NCBI GenBank assembly: GCA_050998755.1
Contig: JBPCPW010000114.1
Span: 1-62,246 of the forward strand
From: JAXDLW01 sp050998755
Lineage (GTDB): Bacteria; Chloroflexota; Dormibacteria; DASZGP01
DNA: 62,246 bases
Reading direction: 5' to 3'
Part shown: piece after piece, positions 14,439 through 22,966 of the stretch
Numbering within the stretch: the stretch's first letter is position 1
Layout of the letters: each line of letters begins with the position of its first letter
Notes under the pieces: generated by a model
Told to the model about the DNA's origin: nothing
The model's database searches: none
The model's input: the letters and a program-made list of their open reading frames with translations, nothing else
Made by a program: the position numbers and the translations under genes

Positions 14439-15857
14439 ATGGCTGAGACGCCGCGGTACGACCTCGCGGTCATCGGTGCCGGCTCTGCCGGGCTGGTCGC
14501 GGCGCGCTTCGCGGCGGACGTCGGTGCCCGAGTCGCGCTTCTCGAACGCGACAGGATCGGGGGGGATTGCACGTGGACCGGGTGCGTGCCCAGCAAGACC
14601 CTGCTGCAGGCGGCCAGCGTTGCCCATAACATGCGCGAGGCAGCTCGATTCGGTCTGACCGCGCACCTTCCTGGGGTCGACCTGGCGCAAGTCATGGCCC
14701 GGGTCAAGGCCGCAGTCGACAGCGTGTACTCGCACGAGTCGCCTGAGGAGTTGCGCCAACAGGGGATCGACGTTTACTTCGGCGACGTCAGTTTCATCGA
14801 TCGACAGACCCTGCGGTGCGCTGACAGGACGATATCCACCCGGAAGACGATCATCGCGACCGGCGCTCGGCCGGTTGTTCCCGACATCCCGGGACTCAGC
14901 CTGATCCCTTTCGTAACCTACGCCGGCATCTTCGAAGTGGAGCACCTACCCAGGCGCCTGGCGGTCCTCGGTGGTGGACCCATAGGAGTCGAGCTGGCGC
15001 AGGCATTCCAGCGCCTGGGTTCGGAGGTCACTATCTTTGAGAGTCAGGACCGCCTCCTCCCAATGGCCGATCCGGAGGCCGCGGCAGTCCTGGCGAGGTG
15101 CCTCCAGAACGAGGGGGTCAGCGTACGCATCGGCACGCCCGTCGCGAGCGCCGCGCCCCGAGCCGGGGGAGCCATCCTGCTCGCCGGAGGGGGTGAACAC
15201 GAGGCGGACCTGGTGCTGGTCGCCACCGGTCGGCGCCCGGACCATTCGGGGCTCCAGCTGGAGCGGATGGAGGTGGACATGAGCGGCCCCCGGGTCAAGG
15301 TCAACTCCAGGCTGCAGACCTCGGTGCCGTCGATATACGCCGCGGGAGACGCTGCAAGCATCGTTCAGTTCACGCATTACGCGGGATTCCAGGGGTACGC
15401 CGCAGCTCGTAACGCCCTCTTTCCCGGTCGAGTACTAGGTGAGCGAGAGGGCGTGCCGTGGCTGGTCTTCACCGAGCCGGAGGTCGGACAGATCGGGATG
15501 ACGGAGGCCGAGGCCCGGAAGAGTGGGGCGCGCGTTGAGGTACACCGGCTTGCGATGGAGAACGTCGACCGCGCACAGACCATCGGGCGGACGCAGGGAT
15601 TCGTCAAGGTCGTGTCCCGTCCCACAGGTCGCATCATCGGTGGCGTCGCGGTGGCCGCGAACGCCGGCGCCATCATCAACGAACTGGCCCTGGCGATCAG
15701 CCAGCGCGTCACACTGGGCGAGCTGGCCACCACCATCCACGCGTATCCGACATTTGGCAGCGGACTTCAGCAGCTCGCTTCGGACGCCGCGATGCAACGA
15801 TCGAAGCGTGGCTGGAGGGCAGGCCTGCTGAAGTCGATCGCCCGGCGGGGTGGCTGA
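14439..15857 (+). CDS. NAD(P)/FAD-dependent disulfide oxidoreductase (mercuric reductase/lipoamide dehydrogenase-like)
   Basis: This 472-residue protein has an N-terminal FAD-binding GxGxxG (LAVIGAGSAGLVAARFA), the redox-active CTWTGCVPSKT disulfide, a second Rossmann site (LAVLGGGPIGVELAQAF) for NAD(P)H, the FAD-contacting YAAGDAA, and a C-terminal dimerisation domain. The usual C-terminal His-x4-Glu pair is altered: the segment reads HAYPTFGSG, with the His present but no Glu at the expected place. There are no extra heavy-metal-binding domains or cysteine tails. It follows a redoxin-like gene. The substrate is uncertain. Confidence 0.88.
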   Translation: MAETPRYDLAVIGAGSAGLVAARFAADVGARVALLERDRIGGDCTWTGCVPSKTLLQAASVAHNMREAARFGLTAHLPGVDLAQVMARVKAAVDSVYSHESPEELRQQGIDVYFGDVSFIDRQTLRCADRTISTRKTIIATGARPVVPDIPGLSLIPFVTYAGIFEVEHLPRRLAVLGGGPIGVELAQAFQRLGSEVTIFESQDRLLPMADPEAAAVLARCLQNEGVSVRIGTPVASAAPRAGGAILLAGGGEHEADLVLVATGRRPDHSGLQLERMEVDMSGPRVKVNSRLQTSVPSIYAAGDAASIVQFTHYAGFQGYAAARNALFPGRVLGEREGVPWLVFTEPEVGQIGMTEAEARKSGARVEVHRLAMENVDRAQTIGRTQGFVKVVSRPTGRIIGGVAVAANAGAIINELALAISQRVTLGELATTIHAYPTFGSGLQQLASDAAMQRSKRGWRAGLLKSIARRGG

Positions 15858-15969
15858 CGGCGCTTTACACTGGTCCGTCGCGGCGATCATTTGCTGGTCG
15901 GTGCGTGGCCAGCAGAATCCCGTAGTTGCTGACCACGTTCCTTTGCTTGGTTCTACCCGCCCGCTATGT

Positions 15970-15985
15970 GACCACTATAGTAGTC
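15970..15985. promoter_or_regulatory. palindromic operator/-10 region of the Phd-PIN pair
   Basis: Bases 15970-15985 read gaccactatagtagtc, a near-perfect palindrome with one mismatched pair centred on TATA. It ends two bases before the antitoxin ATG. It includes a TATAGT -10-like hexamer. An operator overlapping the promoter fits autoregulation by a Phd/YefM antitoxin-toxin complex. The close spacing would give a nearly leaderless transcript. Confidence 0.5.
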
Positions 15986-15987
15986 GC

Positions 15988-16215
15988 ATGACCATAAAAC
16001 TGACCGCCACAGAGGCCAAGGCGAAGATACTCGGCCTTCTCGACCAGGTTTCGGCCGGGGAGGAGGTCGAGATAACCAAGCACGGACGAACCGTCGCTCG
16101 ACTGGTTGGGGCCAATAGCCCCAGGTCCCTCGAAGGAGACCTGGCCGGCCTCGCGATGACCGCGGCGCCCGACAAGGAGTTGTTCCAAACCGATGCGCCC
16201 TGGATCGCCAGGTGA
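15988..16215 (+). CDS. Phd/YefM-family antitoxin
   Basis: This 75-residue protein starts at ATG 15988. The N-terminal Phd/YefM fold is clear: KLTATEAKAKILGLLDQVSA, then EEVEITKHGRTVARLV, including the invariant HG. The C-terminal 30 residues are the probable toxin-binding tail. The stop overlaps the toxin GTG start (GTGA). Upstream lies a palindrome suited to autoregulation. Longer in-frame extensions (to 15850) lack similarity. Confidence 0.88.
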   Translation: MTIKLTATEAKAKILGLLDQVSAGEEVEITKHGRTVARLVGANSPRSLEGDLAGLAMTAAPDKELFQTDAPWIAR

Positions 16216-16604
16216 CCACGGTCATCCTGGACACCCACGTGATCCACTGGTGGTCGGCCGAGCCGGCGCGGTTGAGCGCCAGAGCACGCCAGGCAGTGGC
16301 GGACGCAGACGAGTTGGCCGTGGCCGACATCTCGTGGTTCGAACTGGCGTGGCTCGCCGAGCAGGGTCGCATTGTGGTGGGAATCCCGATCATCTCGTGG
16401 CTGCAGCGGATCGCCGGCCAGGTCCGGACCGTTGGGGTCACTCCGCCAATTGCTGCCGCGGCGGTTGCATTGCCGGCAGCATTTCCGGGCGATCCTGCTG
16501 ACCGCCTCATCTATGCGACGGCGATCGAGCACGGGTGGCGGCTGGTCACCAAGGACAACCGGCTGCGCCGTCACTCGCACCCGCGGCCGCTGACGGTTTG
16601 GTGA
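16212..16604 (+). CDS. PIN-domain ribonuclease toxin (VapC-like)
   Basis: This 130-residue protein has the four-acid PIN site: D near the start (VILDTHVIHWW), E (ISWFELAWL), D (GDPADRLIYATA) and the terminal D (LVTKDNRL). The THVIHWW segment is typical of the Phd-associated PIN subfamily, likely Mg-dependent RNases inhibiting translation. GTG 16212 overlaps the antitoxin stop. The pair looks intact. Confidence 0.88.
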   Translation: MTTVILDTHVIHWWSAEPARLSARARQAVADADELAVADISWFELAWLAEQGRIVVGIPIISWLQRIAGQVRTVGVTPPIAAAAVALPAAFPGDPADRLIYATAIEHGWRLVTKDNRLRRHSHPRPLTVW

Positions 16605-16646
16605 GAGGCCAATTCCCGCAAGTCGTCGGACCTCGATAATCAGTGC

Positions 16647-17297
16647 GTGACTGACTGCTGCACGCCGCGGGGCTACAGGCGCATCTTCAGTGAGAAGTCG
16701 GCCCGCTCCGAGGCCAAGCGCTACCGTGCCAGGGGTCTAGACCGAGCTTCAAAGCAGATCGTCCGTCTCGTCGCTGAAAGGGGCGTGGACGGGTGCACGG
16801 TGCTCGAAGTGGGCGGGGGCATTGGAGCAATCCAGATCGAGCTGCTTCGCGCCGGCGCCAGTGGCGCCACCAGCATCGAATTGACCCCGACCTATGAGAC
16901 GGTGGCCAACGAGTTGCTGCAGGAGTCCGGGTTGACCAATGTCGTTAAGCGCCGGGTGGTCGACTTTGTCGCCGCCGCCGCGGACGTCGCCCCCGCCGAC
17001 GTGGTGGTCCTGAACCGGGTCGTCTGCTGCTACCAGGACATGCCGACCCTGGTCGGTCTGGCTGCGGATCACACCAACGGCCTGTTGGTGATGAGCTTTC
17101 CCAAGAGCAGATGGTGGACGCGGCTGACCGTCGCACTCATGAACCTCGCGCTCGGGGTGACGCGGCGCGAGTTCCACGTCTTCGTGCGGCCGTCTGCGGA
17201 CATCCGGCGGGCAGCCGAGGTCCATGGGTTGAAGACCCTGGTGGACAGGCCGGGGTTCTTCTGGCAGACGGTGGCGCTGGAGCGGCCCGCGGTCTGA
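16647..17297 (+). CDS. class I SAM methyltransferase (BchM/protoporphyrin-methyltransferase-like)
   Basis: This 216-residue protein has an unusual N-terminus (CCTPRGYRRIFSEKSARSEA), and SAM motif I is VLEVGGGIGAIQIELL. The acceptor half contains a basic hydrophobic stretch (KSRWWTRLTVALMNLALGV). The layout matches small methyltransferases annotated as magnesium-protoporphyrin O-methyltransferase-like, which are widespread in non-phototrophic high-GC bacteria, so a tetrapyrrole role should not be assumed. The start is GTG 16647, and it is convergent with the amidase gene. Confidence 0.75.
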   Translation: MTDCCTPRGYRRIFSEKSARSEAKRYRARGLDRASKQIVRLVAERGVDGCTVLEVGGGIGAIQIELLRAGASGATSIELTPTYETVANELLQESGLTNVVKRRVVDFVAAAADVAPADVVVLNRVVCCYQDMPTLVGLAADHTNGLLVMSFPKSRWWTRLTVALMNLALGVTRREFHVFVRPSADIRRAAEVHGLKTLVDRPGFFWQTVALERPAV

Positions 17298-17316
17298 GGG
17301 CAGAGTCTCTAAGGAC

Positions 17317-18315
17317 CTACCAGGTGCGGGCTTCCGACCAAATCGGGGCGCGGCTGCGCCGCCGGCGCACACCACGGCGGGTGCGCAACTCGGTATTCCG
17401 TCCGCGGGCCATGGCGCCCAGGATTGTGAACAGCGCTACGCCAAATGCGATTGCCGGGATCAGCAGCCGGCGGAACCGGAAAACCAGGTAGCCCAGGGCG
17501 GCGACCATAATGACCTGTGTAACCGGCAACGGGGGCCTCACCGGCGCCTTGACCGCAGCGGCCCGGGGAGTCGTGGCGGCCGCCCGCGCACTGGCCAGCC
17601 GGTACTTCACGATCTCGGCCTTCCTGGCCGCGATTCCCGGGAGCTGCGCCTCGATGCCTGACGTGATCGCCAACGCGATTCCGTCCTTGAACCGGTCGGT
17701 GCTCAGCAGCACGGCCTCCCGTCTGTTGGTTAGGTAGGCCGATTCCACTGTGATCGCCGGCATCGGTGCGTGCGCCCACAGGTTTTCCCGCAGCATCAGC
17801 CCCCCATCAGAGACACTGAACGGAGTCAAGCCCTGCTTCAGCGAGTCGCTCATCAACTGAGCGAAAGCCCTGTCGGACTCGCGCGGGTAGAGGATCACCG
17901 AGCCGCCGATCCGGGGGTCCTGGAAGAAGTTGAAATGGACGCTGACGAAGAGCTGTGCACCGCCCGCCGCGGCCGCGCTCATGCGCTCGGGGATCCCGAC
18001 ATACTGGTCGCTGTTGCGGGTCATCACCACCCTGACCTCATCTGCACGCAGACGCTTCTGCACGCGGCGCGCGACGTCAAGGGTGAGGTCTTTTTCGGCC
18101 ACGCCGTTGACCGAGATGCTGCCCGGGTCAAACAATTGGTCCGGGCGGGTGTTGTCGGGGCTGCCCCCGTGGCCGGCATCGATGGCGACGACGTACGGGG
18201 CGGGGGCGGGCGGCGCTGCGGCCACGTCCTCGGGCACGACAGCGAGGGTGACCATCGAAGCGAGGGCCACGGCACCTGGAAGGATGTGTAGAAGACGTGC
18301 AGCCGTTCGGCGCAT
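17317..18315 (-). CDS. N-acetylmuramoyl-L-alanine amidase (Amidase_3) with C-terminal membrane anchor
   Basis: This 332-residue protein has an N-terminal signal helix (about 8-30). The Amidase_3 domain spans about 42-230 with zinc ligands in AIDAGHGG, AEKDLTL and VSVHFN, and the catalytic Glu in TVESAYLTN. A C-terminal transmembrane region (about 265-302) and a very basic cytoplasmic tail (RTRRGVRRRRSRAP) follow. It would cleave the amide between MurNAc and L-Ala of peptidoglycan outside the membrane while tethered. The C-terminal anchor is less usual than SPOR or SH3 domains. Confidence 0.88.
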   Translation of the reverse strand: MRRTAARLLHILPGAVALASMVTLAVVPEDVAAAPPAPAPYVVAIDAGHGGSPDNTRPDQLFDPGSISVNGVAEKDLTLDVARRVQKRLRADEVRVVMTRNSDQYVGIPERMSAAAAGGAQLFVSVHFNFFQDPRIGGSVILYPRESDRAFAQLMSDSLKQGLTPFSVSDGGLMLRENLWAHAPMPAITVESAYLTNRREAVLLSTDRFKDGIALAITSGIEAQLPGIAARKAEIVKYRLASARAAATTPRAAAVKAPVRPPLPVTQVIMVAALGYLVFRFRRLLIPAIAFGVALFTILGAMARGRNTELRTRRGVRRRRSRAPIWSEARTW

Positions 18316-18361
18316 GTGCCGGGCCAGTATATGCGAATTCCTGTTTGCTGTCTTGTGCCGC

Positions 18362-19642
18362 TCAGGGAACCGGTAGCGGCTCCAGGGGGCCCTCCGCCCA
18401 GGTCTGCTCCGCGCGCCGGGTGTCGCCGGCGATGGTGCCGAGGCCGCGGGAGGCGATCCCAGCGGACAGCAGGAGCAGCGGGATGGAGGTCACCAGCAGC
18501 GCCGGCCGCAGGCCGCCGATGTGGTCCGAGAGGAACCCGACGATGGTCGGAGCGCCGGCGTCCCCCAGCAGGTGGGAGATCAACAGGCTCAGCGTGACCG
18601 CGCTCGCCCGCAGGCTGGGGACGACCACATTCTGGGTGATCGCGGTGTAGGGGCCAGCGTAGAGATAGAGGCACACCACCCCCAGGAACAGCGCGGGAAT
18701 GAAGATCTCCAGCGTGGGGGCCAGGAGCCCGGCTCCTACGAAAACCGCCCCCAACAGCGACCCCACGATCCCGACCTGCAGGTTCGCTCCCTCACTGCGG
18801 CGCTGCCAGCGGGTGGCCAACCAACCTCCGGCCAGCGGCCCCAGCAGGCCGCCGGCCACCAGCACCAGGCCCACCACCAGGCCTGCCTGGACGATGCTCA
18901 AGTGGTATGTGCGATTGAGGAAGAACGAGAGCCAGTTGGCGTTGGCGCCAAGGACGAAGTACAGCGGGACTTGGCTGGCGATGGTGATCATCAGGGTCCG
19001 ATTGCGAAAGAGACCAAGGAAGTTGCTCATGGTGGCGTCCGCCACCATCTCCAGCCGCGGCCCGCGCGGTTCAGCGGCGCCCCGCAGCGGCTCACGCAGG
19101 CGGTAGGCAAGGATCGCGAAGAGCAGCCCGGGCGCCGCGGTCATCAGGAAGGCGGCCCGCCAGCCGAACTTTGAAGCCACCAGGCCGCCGCCGGCAAAAC
19201 CCACCGCGATGCCCAGAGCGGTGCCCACGTTCCAGATCGCCATCGCCCGTGGCCGGGTCTCCTTGGGAAAGTAGTCGCTCAGCAGAGAGGTCCCCGCCGG
19301 GTAGTAGCTGGCCTCGCCGATGCCCACCACCGCACGTCCGATGAACAGGTGCAGAAACGACTGGGAGAGCGCGGTCAGCACGGTCGCGACGCTCCAGATG
19401 GCCACCCCCATGGCGACGATGTTCTTGCGAATCCAACGGTCTGCCCAGAACCCAAAGGGCAGGGCCCCAACCGCGTAAACCAGCAGGAAGGCGGTCGCCA
19501 GCATGCCGGCCTGGGTGTCGCTGAGGTGGAATTCCTTCTGGATCAGCGGCCCGGTCACCGCCGGTACAAAGCGGTCCAGGTAGTTCAGGAAGTTGATCCC
19601 CACCATGATGGTGAGGGCATAACGTGCGTAGCCGCGGGGCAT
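18362..19642 (-). CDS. MFS transporter
   Basis: This 426-residue protein has twelve predicted membrane helices. The motif after helix 2 is GFWADRWIRKN, the major-facilitator A-loop, and helix 4 carries GRAVVGIGEASYYPAG, a feature of Spns/ACS-type carriers (sphingosine- or organic-anion-like). The start is ATG 19642; the longer frame to 19840 is antisense to the next gene. The start region overlaps the 5' part of the divergent glycosyltransferase frame. The substrate is unknown. Confidence 0.87.
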   Translation of the reverse strand: MPRGYARYALTIMVGINFLNYLDRFVPAVTGPLIQKEFHLSDTQAGMLATAFLLVYAVGALPFGFWADRWIRKNIVAMGVAIWSVATVLTALSQSFLHLFIGRAVVGIGEASYYPAGTSLLSDYFPKETRPRAMAIWNVGTALGIAVGFAGGGLVASKFGWRAAFLMTAAPGLLFAILAYRLREPLRGAAEPRGPRLEMVADATMSNFLGLFRNRTLMITIASQVPLYFVLGANANWLSFFLNRTYHLSIVQAGLVVGLVLVAGGLLGPLAGGWLATRWQRRSEGANLQVGIVGSLLGAVFVGAGLLAPTLEIFIPALFLGVVCLYLYAGPYTAITQNVVVPSLRASAVTLSLLISHLLGDAGAPTIVGFLSDHIGGLRPALLVTSIPLLLLSAGIASRGLGTIAGDTRRAEQTWAEGPLEPLPVP

Positions 19643-19715
19643 GGCCGGATTATGGGGCCCGCGTCGCCCTCCTCTCTTGGAGCCGCCGTCCCACGCTTCC
19701 CTTACCCTTGACCCA

Positions 19716-21314
19716 GTGCTTGCCGCCAACCCCGCGACTCCCGCGTCGCTTCCCGCCAGCCCCGACCCCGCGCCGCGGCCACTCACCGGAGCGCAGCGAT
19801 TCCTGGAGCTGGTCCCGGGGATCGCGACCTGGAGCATCATCCTGGCGCTGGTGGTGCTGCCGGCGGTGATCTCCCCGTTCCTGGTGGTGGGGATGGTCGT
19901 GGTCCTCGACGTCTACTGGTTCGTCCGCTCGGTGATCGTGGTGCGCGGCATCCTCAAGACGTTCCGGGCGATCCGGGTGGACACCCAGGTCGACTGGTGG
20001 GAGCGTTGCCTCGCGCTCGCGCCGGCGGCCTACACCGACGATGCCGGGACGTGGGACCCGCGGGAGATCTACCACGCCTCCCTGATACCCACATACACTG
20101 AGAAGTACGAGGTGTTGCTGGGCACGCTCTCGGCGCTGGCCGCGGCCAACTATCCCAAGGACCGCAAGATCGTGGCCATCATCACCCGCACCACAGATAC
20201 GCAGGGGATTGAGAATGTCGCCCGGCTGAAGGGTGAATTCGAGGGTGAGTTTGCTCATTTCTGGCATATCCTCGACCCCCTTCTGCCGGGTATCGTGGTC
20301 GGCAAGTCCGCGGCCATGGCTTACGGGGGGCCTGAGCTCTACAACAACGTGGTCAAGGCCGGCCTCGATCCCAAGCGGGTCATGGTCACCGACCTGGACT
20401 CGGATTTCCAGGTCCACCCGCAGTACCTGGGCTGGGTCACACACCACTATGTGACCGAGCCACAGCGCGACTTCCGGCTGTACCAGCCGGTGCCCATGTT
20501 CCACAACAACCTCTGGCGCGTCCCTGCCGTGGTGCACGTGATGGCCAGCTCCGCCACCCAGTGGCAGATGTTCCTGCACCAGCGCCCGGAGCGCCTGGTG
20601 ACCTTTGCCAGCTACACGATGTCGATGCACCTGGTGCGCGACGTCGGTTACTGGGATCCGCACGTGATCCAGGAGGACTCGCGGTTCTTCTGGCGCTGCT
20701 TCTTCCGCTATGGCGCGCGGCTGGAGATCATCGGGGTGCCGATCCCCATATATGGCGACTGCCCACGTGCCAAGACCTACTCCGGCACCCACGCCTCTCA
20801 GTACAACCAGATCAAGCGATGGGCGTGGGGCGTGTCCGACGTGCCGTTCGTCTTCCTCAACATGATGACCCACCCCGAGATCCCGCTTTGGCTGCGCGTG
20901 TACCGGTTCCTTTTGCTGGTGTTCAATCACTTGATGTGGGTGGCGATGCCGCTGCTGCTGCTGTTCGGCGCCAGCATCCCGGGGTACCTGGCGGTGCTGA
21001 GCACATGGACCGGGATCCACCTCGCGGGCCCCACCGACTACTCGCTCACTCACGTGGCGGACGACCTCGGGATCGCGTCGGCGGCCATTCTGACGCTGAC
21101 CCTTTTCACCGTCGGGTTCCTCATCTATATCGACGAGAAGCTGGTACCCCCGCGCCCCCCGGACTGGTCGGCATTCCGCCGTGTGAAGTCGTTCGTGGAG
21201 ATCCTCACCTACCCGTTTGTCGGGCTGTTCTTCAGCGTCATCCCCGCGCTTGAGTCGCAGACCCGGCTGATGTTCGGGTTCTACCTTGAATACCGGGTCA
21301 CGGAAAAGGAATGA
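19716..21314 (+). CDS. membrane glycosyltransferase, family 2-like
   Basis: This protein of about 532 residues uses GTG 19716; an ATG at 19641 in the same frame would add 25 residues over the divergent MFS start. Two membrane helices (about 35-75) precede a cytosolic GT-A domain with the DxD-like VMVTDLDSDFQ, an acidic catalytic segment (VIQEDSRFFW) and the QxxRW-type motif NQIKRWAWG. Three to four membrane helices then follow. That order is typical of processive GT2 enzymes (cellulose/hyaluronan-synthase-like). It is coupled by ATGA to the next gene, a polytopic mannosyltransferase-like protein. Confidence 0.82.
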   Translation: MLAANPATPASLPASPDPAPRPLTGAQRFLELVPGIATWSIILALVVLPAVISPFLVVGMVVVLDVYWFVRSVIVVRGILKTFRAIRVDTQVDWWERCLALAPAAYTDDAGTWDPREIYHASLIPTYTEKYEVLLGTLSALAAANYPKDRKIVAIITRTTDTQGIENVARLKGEFEGEFAHFWHILDPLLPGIVVGKSAAMAYGGPELYNNVVKAGLDPKRVMVTDLDSDFQVHPQYLGWVTHHYVTEPQRDFRLYQPVPMFHNNLWRVPAVVHVMASSATQWQMFLHQRPERLVTFASYTMSMHLVRDVGYWDPHVIQEDSRFFWRCFFRYGARLEIIGVPIPIYGDCPRAKTYSGTHASQYNQIKRWAWGVSDVPFVFLNMMTHPEIPLWLRVYRFLLLVFNHLMWVAMPLLLLFGASIPGYLAVLSTWTGIHLAGPTDYSLTHVADDLGIASAAILTLTLFTVGFLIYIDEKLVPPRPPDWSAFRRVKSFVEILTYPFVGLFFSVIPALESQTRLMFGFYLEYRVTEKE

Positions 21315-22489
21315 CGGTGGCCCGGGCCGGCGCCCCGGCGGCGAGCGGCGCGCGCGAGCCAGGCAATTGGGGCCACGCCCTGCTCGTCGGCCTGTTGAGT
21401 TTTTTGGCCTTTCGGGTGGTGATGGAGGCCATCGGCCTGGTCGCGGCCTTCCGCGGTCACTTCCTGTCGAGGCTGGGGTCTTCCATCGACGTGTGGAACC
21501 ACTGGGACGTGGGCTGGTTCTCCAACCTTTCGCAGTACGGGTACCGAGCCTTCAGCCACGTGATCGACACGCGCGGGATGTACCACGACGGGACGGCGTT
21601 CCCGCCCGCGATGCCCGTTTTGATGCGCGCGGGAGCTGCGCTGGGCCTCTCACCCAACGCCGCCGGGATCGTCTGGAGTTGCGTTTTCCTCACAGTCTCG
21701 CTGGGCCTGATGTACGGCCTGGTGCGTGGCGACAACGGCCCGGATATCGCGCGCTGGAGCATCGGCCTGCTGCTGGTGTACCCCTTCGCCCTGTTTCTCG
21801 GCGTGGCCTATGCCGAGGCGCTGGTCCTGCTCTGCACCGTCGGCGCGTTCCTCGCGGCACGGCGCGGGTGGTGGTGGGTGGCCGGCGCGGCGGTGGGGGT
21901 GGCGCTGCTGGCCAAGGTCGTTCTCGTCCTCTTGCTGGTCCCGCTGGCGCTGGAATGCGTTGGCTGGGACGGCCGGCTAGTTTTCCATCTTGACCGTCGC
22001 CGGGTGCTCCAACTGGTGGCGCTTTTCGCGCCTCCGCTACTCGCCCTGGCTGCGTGGATGCTGTACCTGCAGGCGGAGTTCCACGAGCCGCTGCGTTTCC
22101 TCACCGCCCAGAAGGGCTGGGGCCGCGCGATCGGCATTCCAAGCGAGCAGGTGTTGTACATATTTCGCCACGGCGGCAACGCCGGCATTCGCTTCATCAA
22201 CGCCGTCGACCTGGTGGCGGTGGCGTTGCTCGGCGTGATGGCCGTCTTCACCTATCGCCGGGTTCGGCCCACCTATGGTGTTCTCCTGGGTCTCTTCTTC
22301 CTTCTCTTCGCGCTCAACACCAGCCTGGAATCGAACGGCCGTCACCTGGTGGTGCTATTCCCGCTGTTTATCGGGCTCGCGGTCTGGACGGAGAACCGCC
22401 CCTGGCTGCGAGGACTACTTGTGCTTGTGCAGCTGCCGCTGGGGGTGGCGCTGGTGGCCCGGTTCGCCACCGGTCACTGGGCGGGGTAG
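21311..22489 (+). CDS. polytopic glycosyltransferase, PIG-V/GPI-mannosyltransferase-like
   Basis: This 392-residue protein has about ten membrane helices. The first extracytoplasmic loop has WNHWDVGWFSNLSQYGY, and the next has GTAFPPAMPVLMR. These match the catalytic-loop pattern of the PIG-V-like GT-C enzymes that use polyprenyl-phosphate sugars (a D in the WDVGW segment and an F-P-P-x-P loop). It overlaps the GT2 gene by 4 bases, so the two probably build or modify one envelope glycan. Confidence 0.75.
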   Translation: MTVARAGAPAASGAREPGNWGHALLVGLLSFLAFRVVMEAIGLVAAFRGHFLSRLGSSIDVWNHWDVGWFSNLSQYGYRAFSHVIDTRGMYHDGTAFPPAMPVLMRAGAALGLSPNAAGIVWSCVFLTVSLGLMYGLVRGDNGPDIARWSIGLLLVYPFALFLGVAYAEALVLLCTVGAFLAARRGWWWVAGAAVGVALLAKVVLVLLLVPLALECVGWDGRLVFHLDRRRVLQLVALFAPPLLALAAWMLYLQAEFHEPLRFLTAQKGWGRAIGIPSEQVLYIFRHGGNAGIRFINAVDLVAVALLGVMAVFTYRRVRPTYGVLLGLFFLLFALNTSLESNGRHLVVLFPLFIGLAVWTENRPWLRGLLVLVQLPLGVALVARFATGHWAG

Positions 22490-22496
22490 AACCCCG

Positions 22497-22889
22497 TCAA
22501 CGAGGCGTCGGGATGTTGCCGTGCAGCACCGTGGCGGCCACCACCACGGCGAGCATCATGACCAGGGCGCAGAGGCCGAGCACGGCCAGCGGGATGCCCA
22601 TCCACAGCACAAACAGCTGCATGTTGCGGTCATGCTCGTCGACACCCTCTGGCAGCGGTCGTCCGACGTCGATGGCCAGCCACAGGTAGCCGATCAACAG
22701 AAAGCCCAGCGCCAGCGCGATCACCCCGGTGACGATGGTCCCCAGGACACCAAGGTGGAGGAACTTGACACCGGTGAAATACCAGGCCGCCCCGCAGACC
22801 AGACTGGCAACAATCGATAGCAGGTAGCGGTACAGGGTCCGCCAGAAGGTGAGCTCGACGGCGGGACGTTCCTCGATCGAAATCGCCAT
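22497..22889 (-). CDS. small membrane protein, four helices
   Basis: This 130-residue protein uses ATG 22889 (MAISIEERPAVELTFWR). Four hydrophobic helices span about 20-125, with a charged loop (DVGRPLPEGVDEHDRNMQL) between the second and third. I recognise no family. It is convergent with the PIG-V-like gene (7-base gap), and its start is 77 bases from the divergent winged-helix gene. Confidence 0.65.
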   Translation of the reverse strand: MAISIEERPAVELTFWRTLYRYLLSIVASLVCGAAWYFTGVKFLHLGVLGTIVTGVIALALGFLLIGYLWLAIDVGRPLPEGVDEHDRNMQLFVLWMGIPLAVLGLCALVMMLAVVVAATVLHGNIPTPR

Positions 22890-22966
22890 ACCCGAGCTTA
22901 CCCGCCGGCCAGCGCCCCAACTGCAAGATCGGATCGGTGGATCACGGCTAAGCGTTAATTGCCGCG

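Noticed and set aside
16647..17297. Bacteriochlorophyll biosynthesis gene bchM
   Set aside because: Only methyltransferase-fold similarity; no other tetrapyrrole or phototrophy genes in the window.
19650..21053. 467-residue minus-strand ORF opposite the GT2 gene
   Set aside because: Shadow of the glycosyltransferase; it also conflicts with the MFS gene start.
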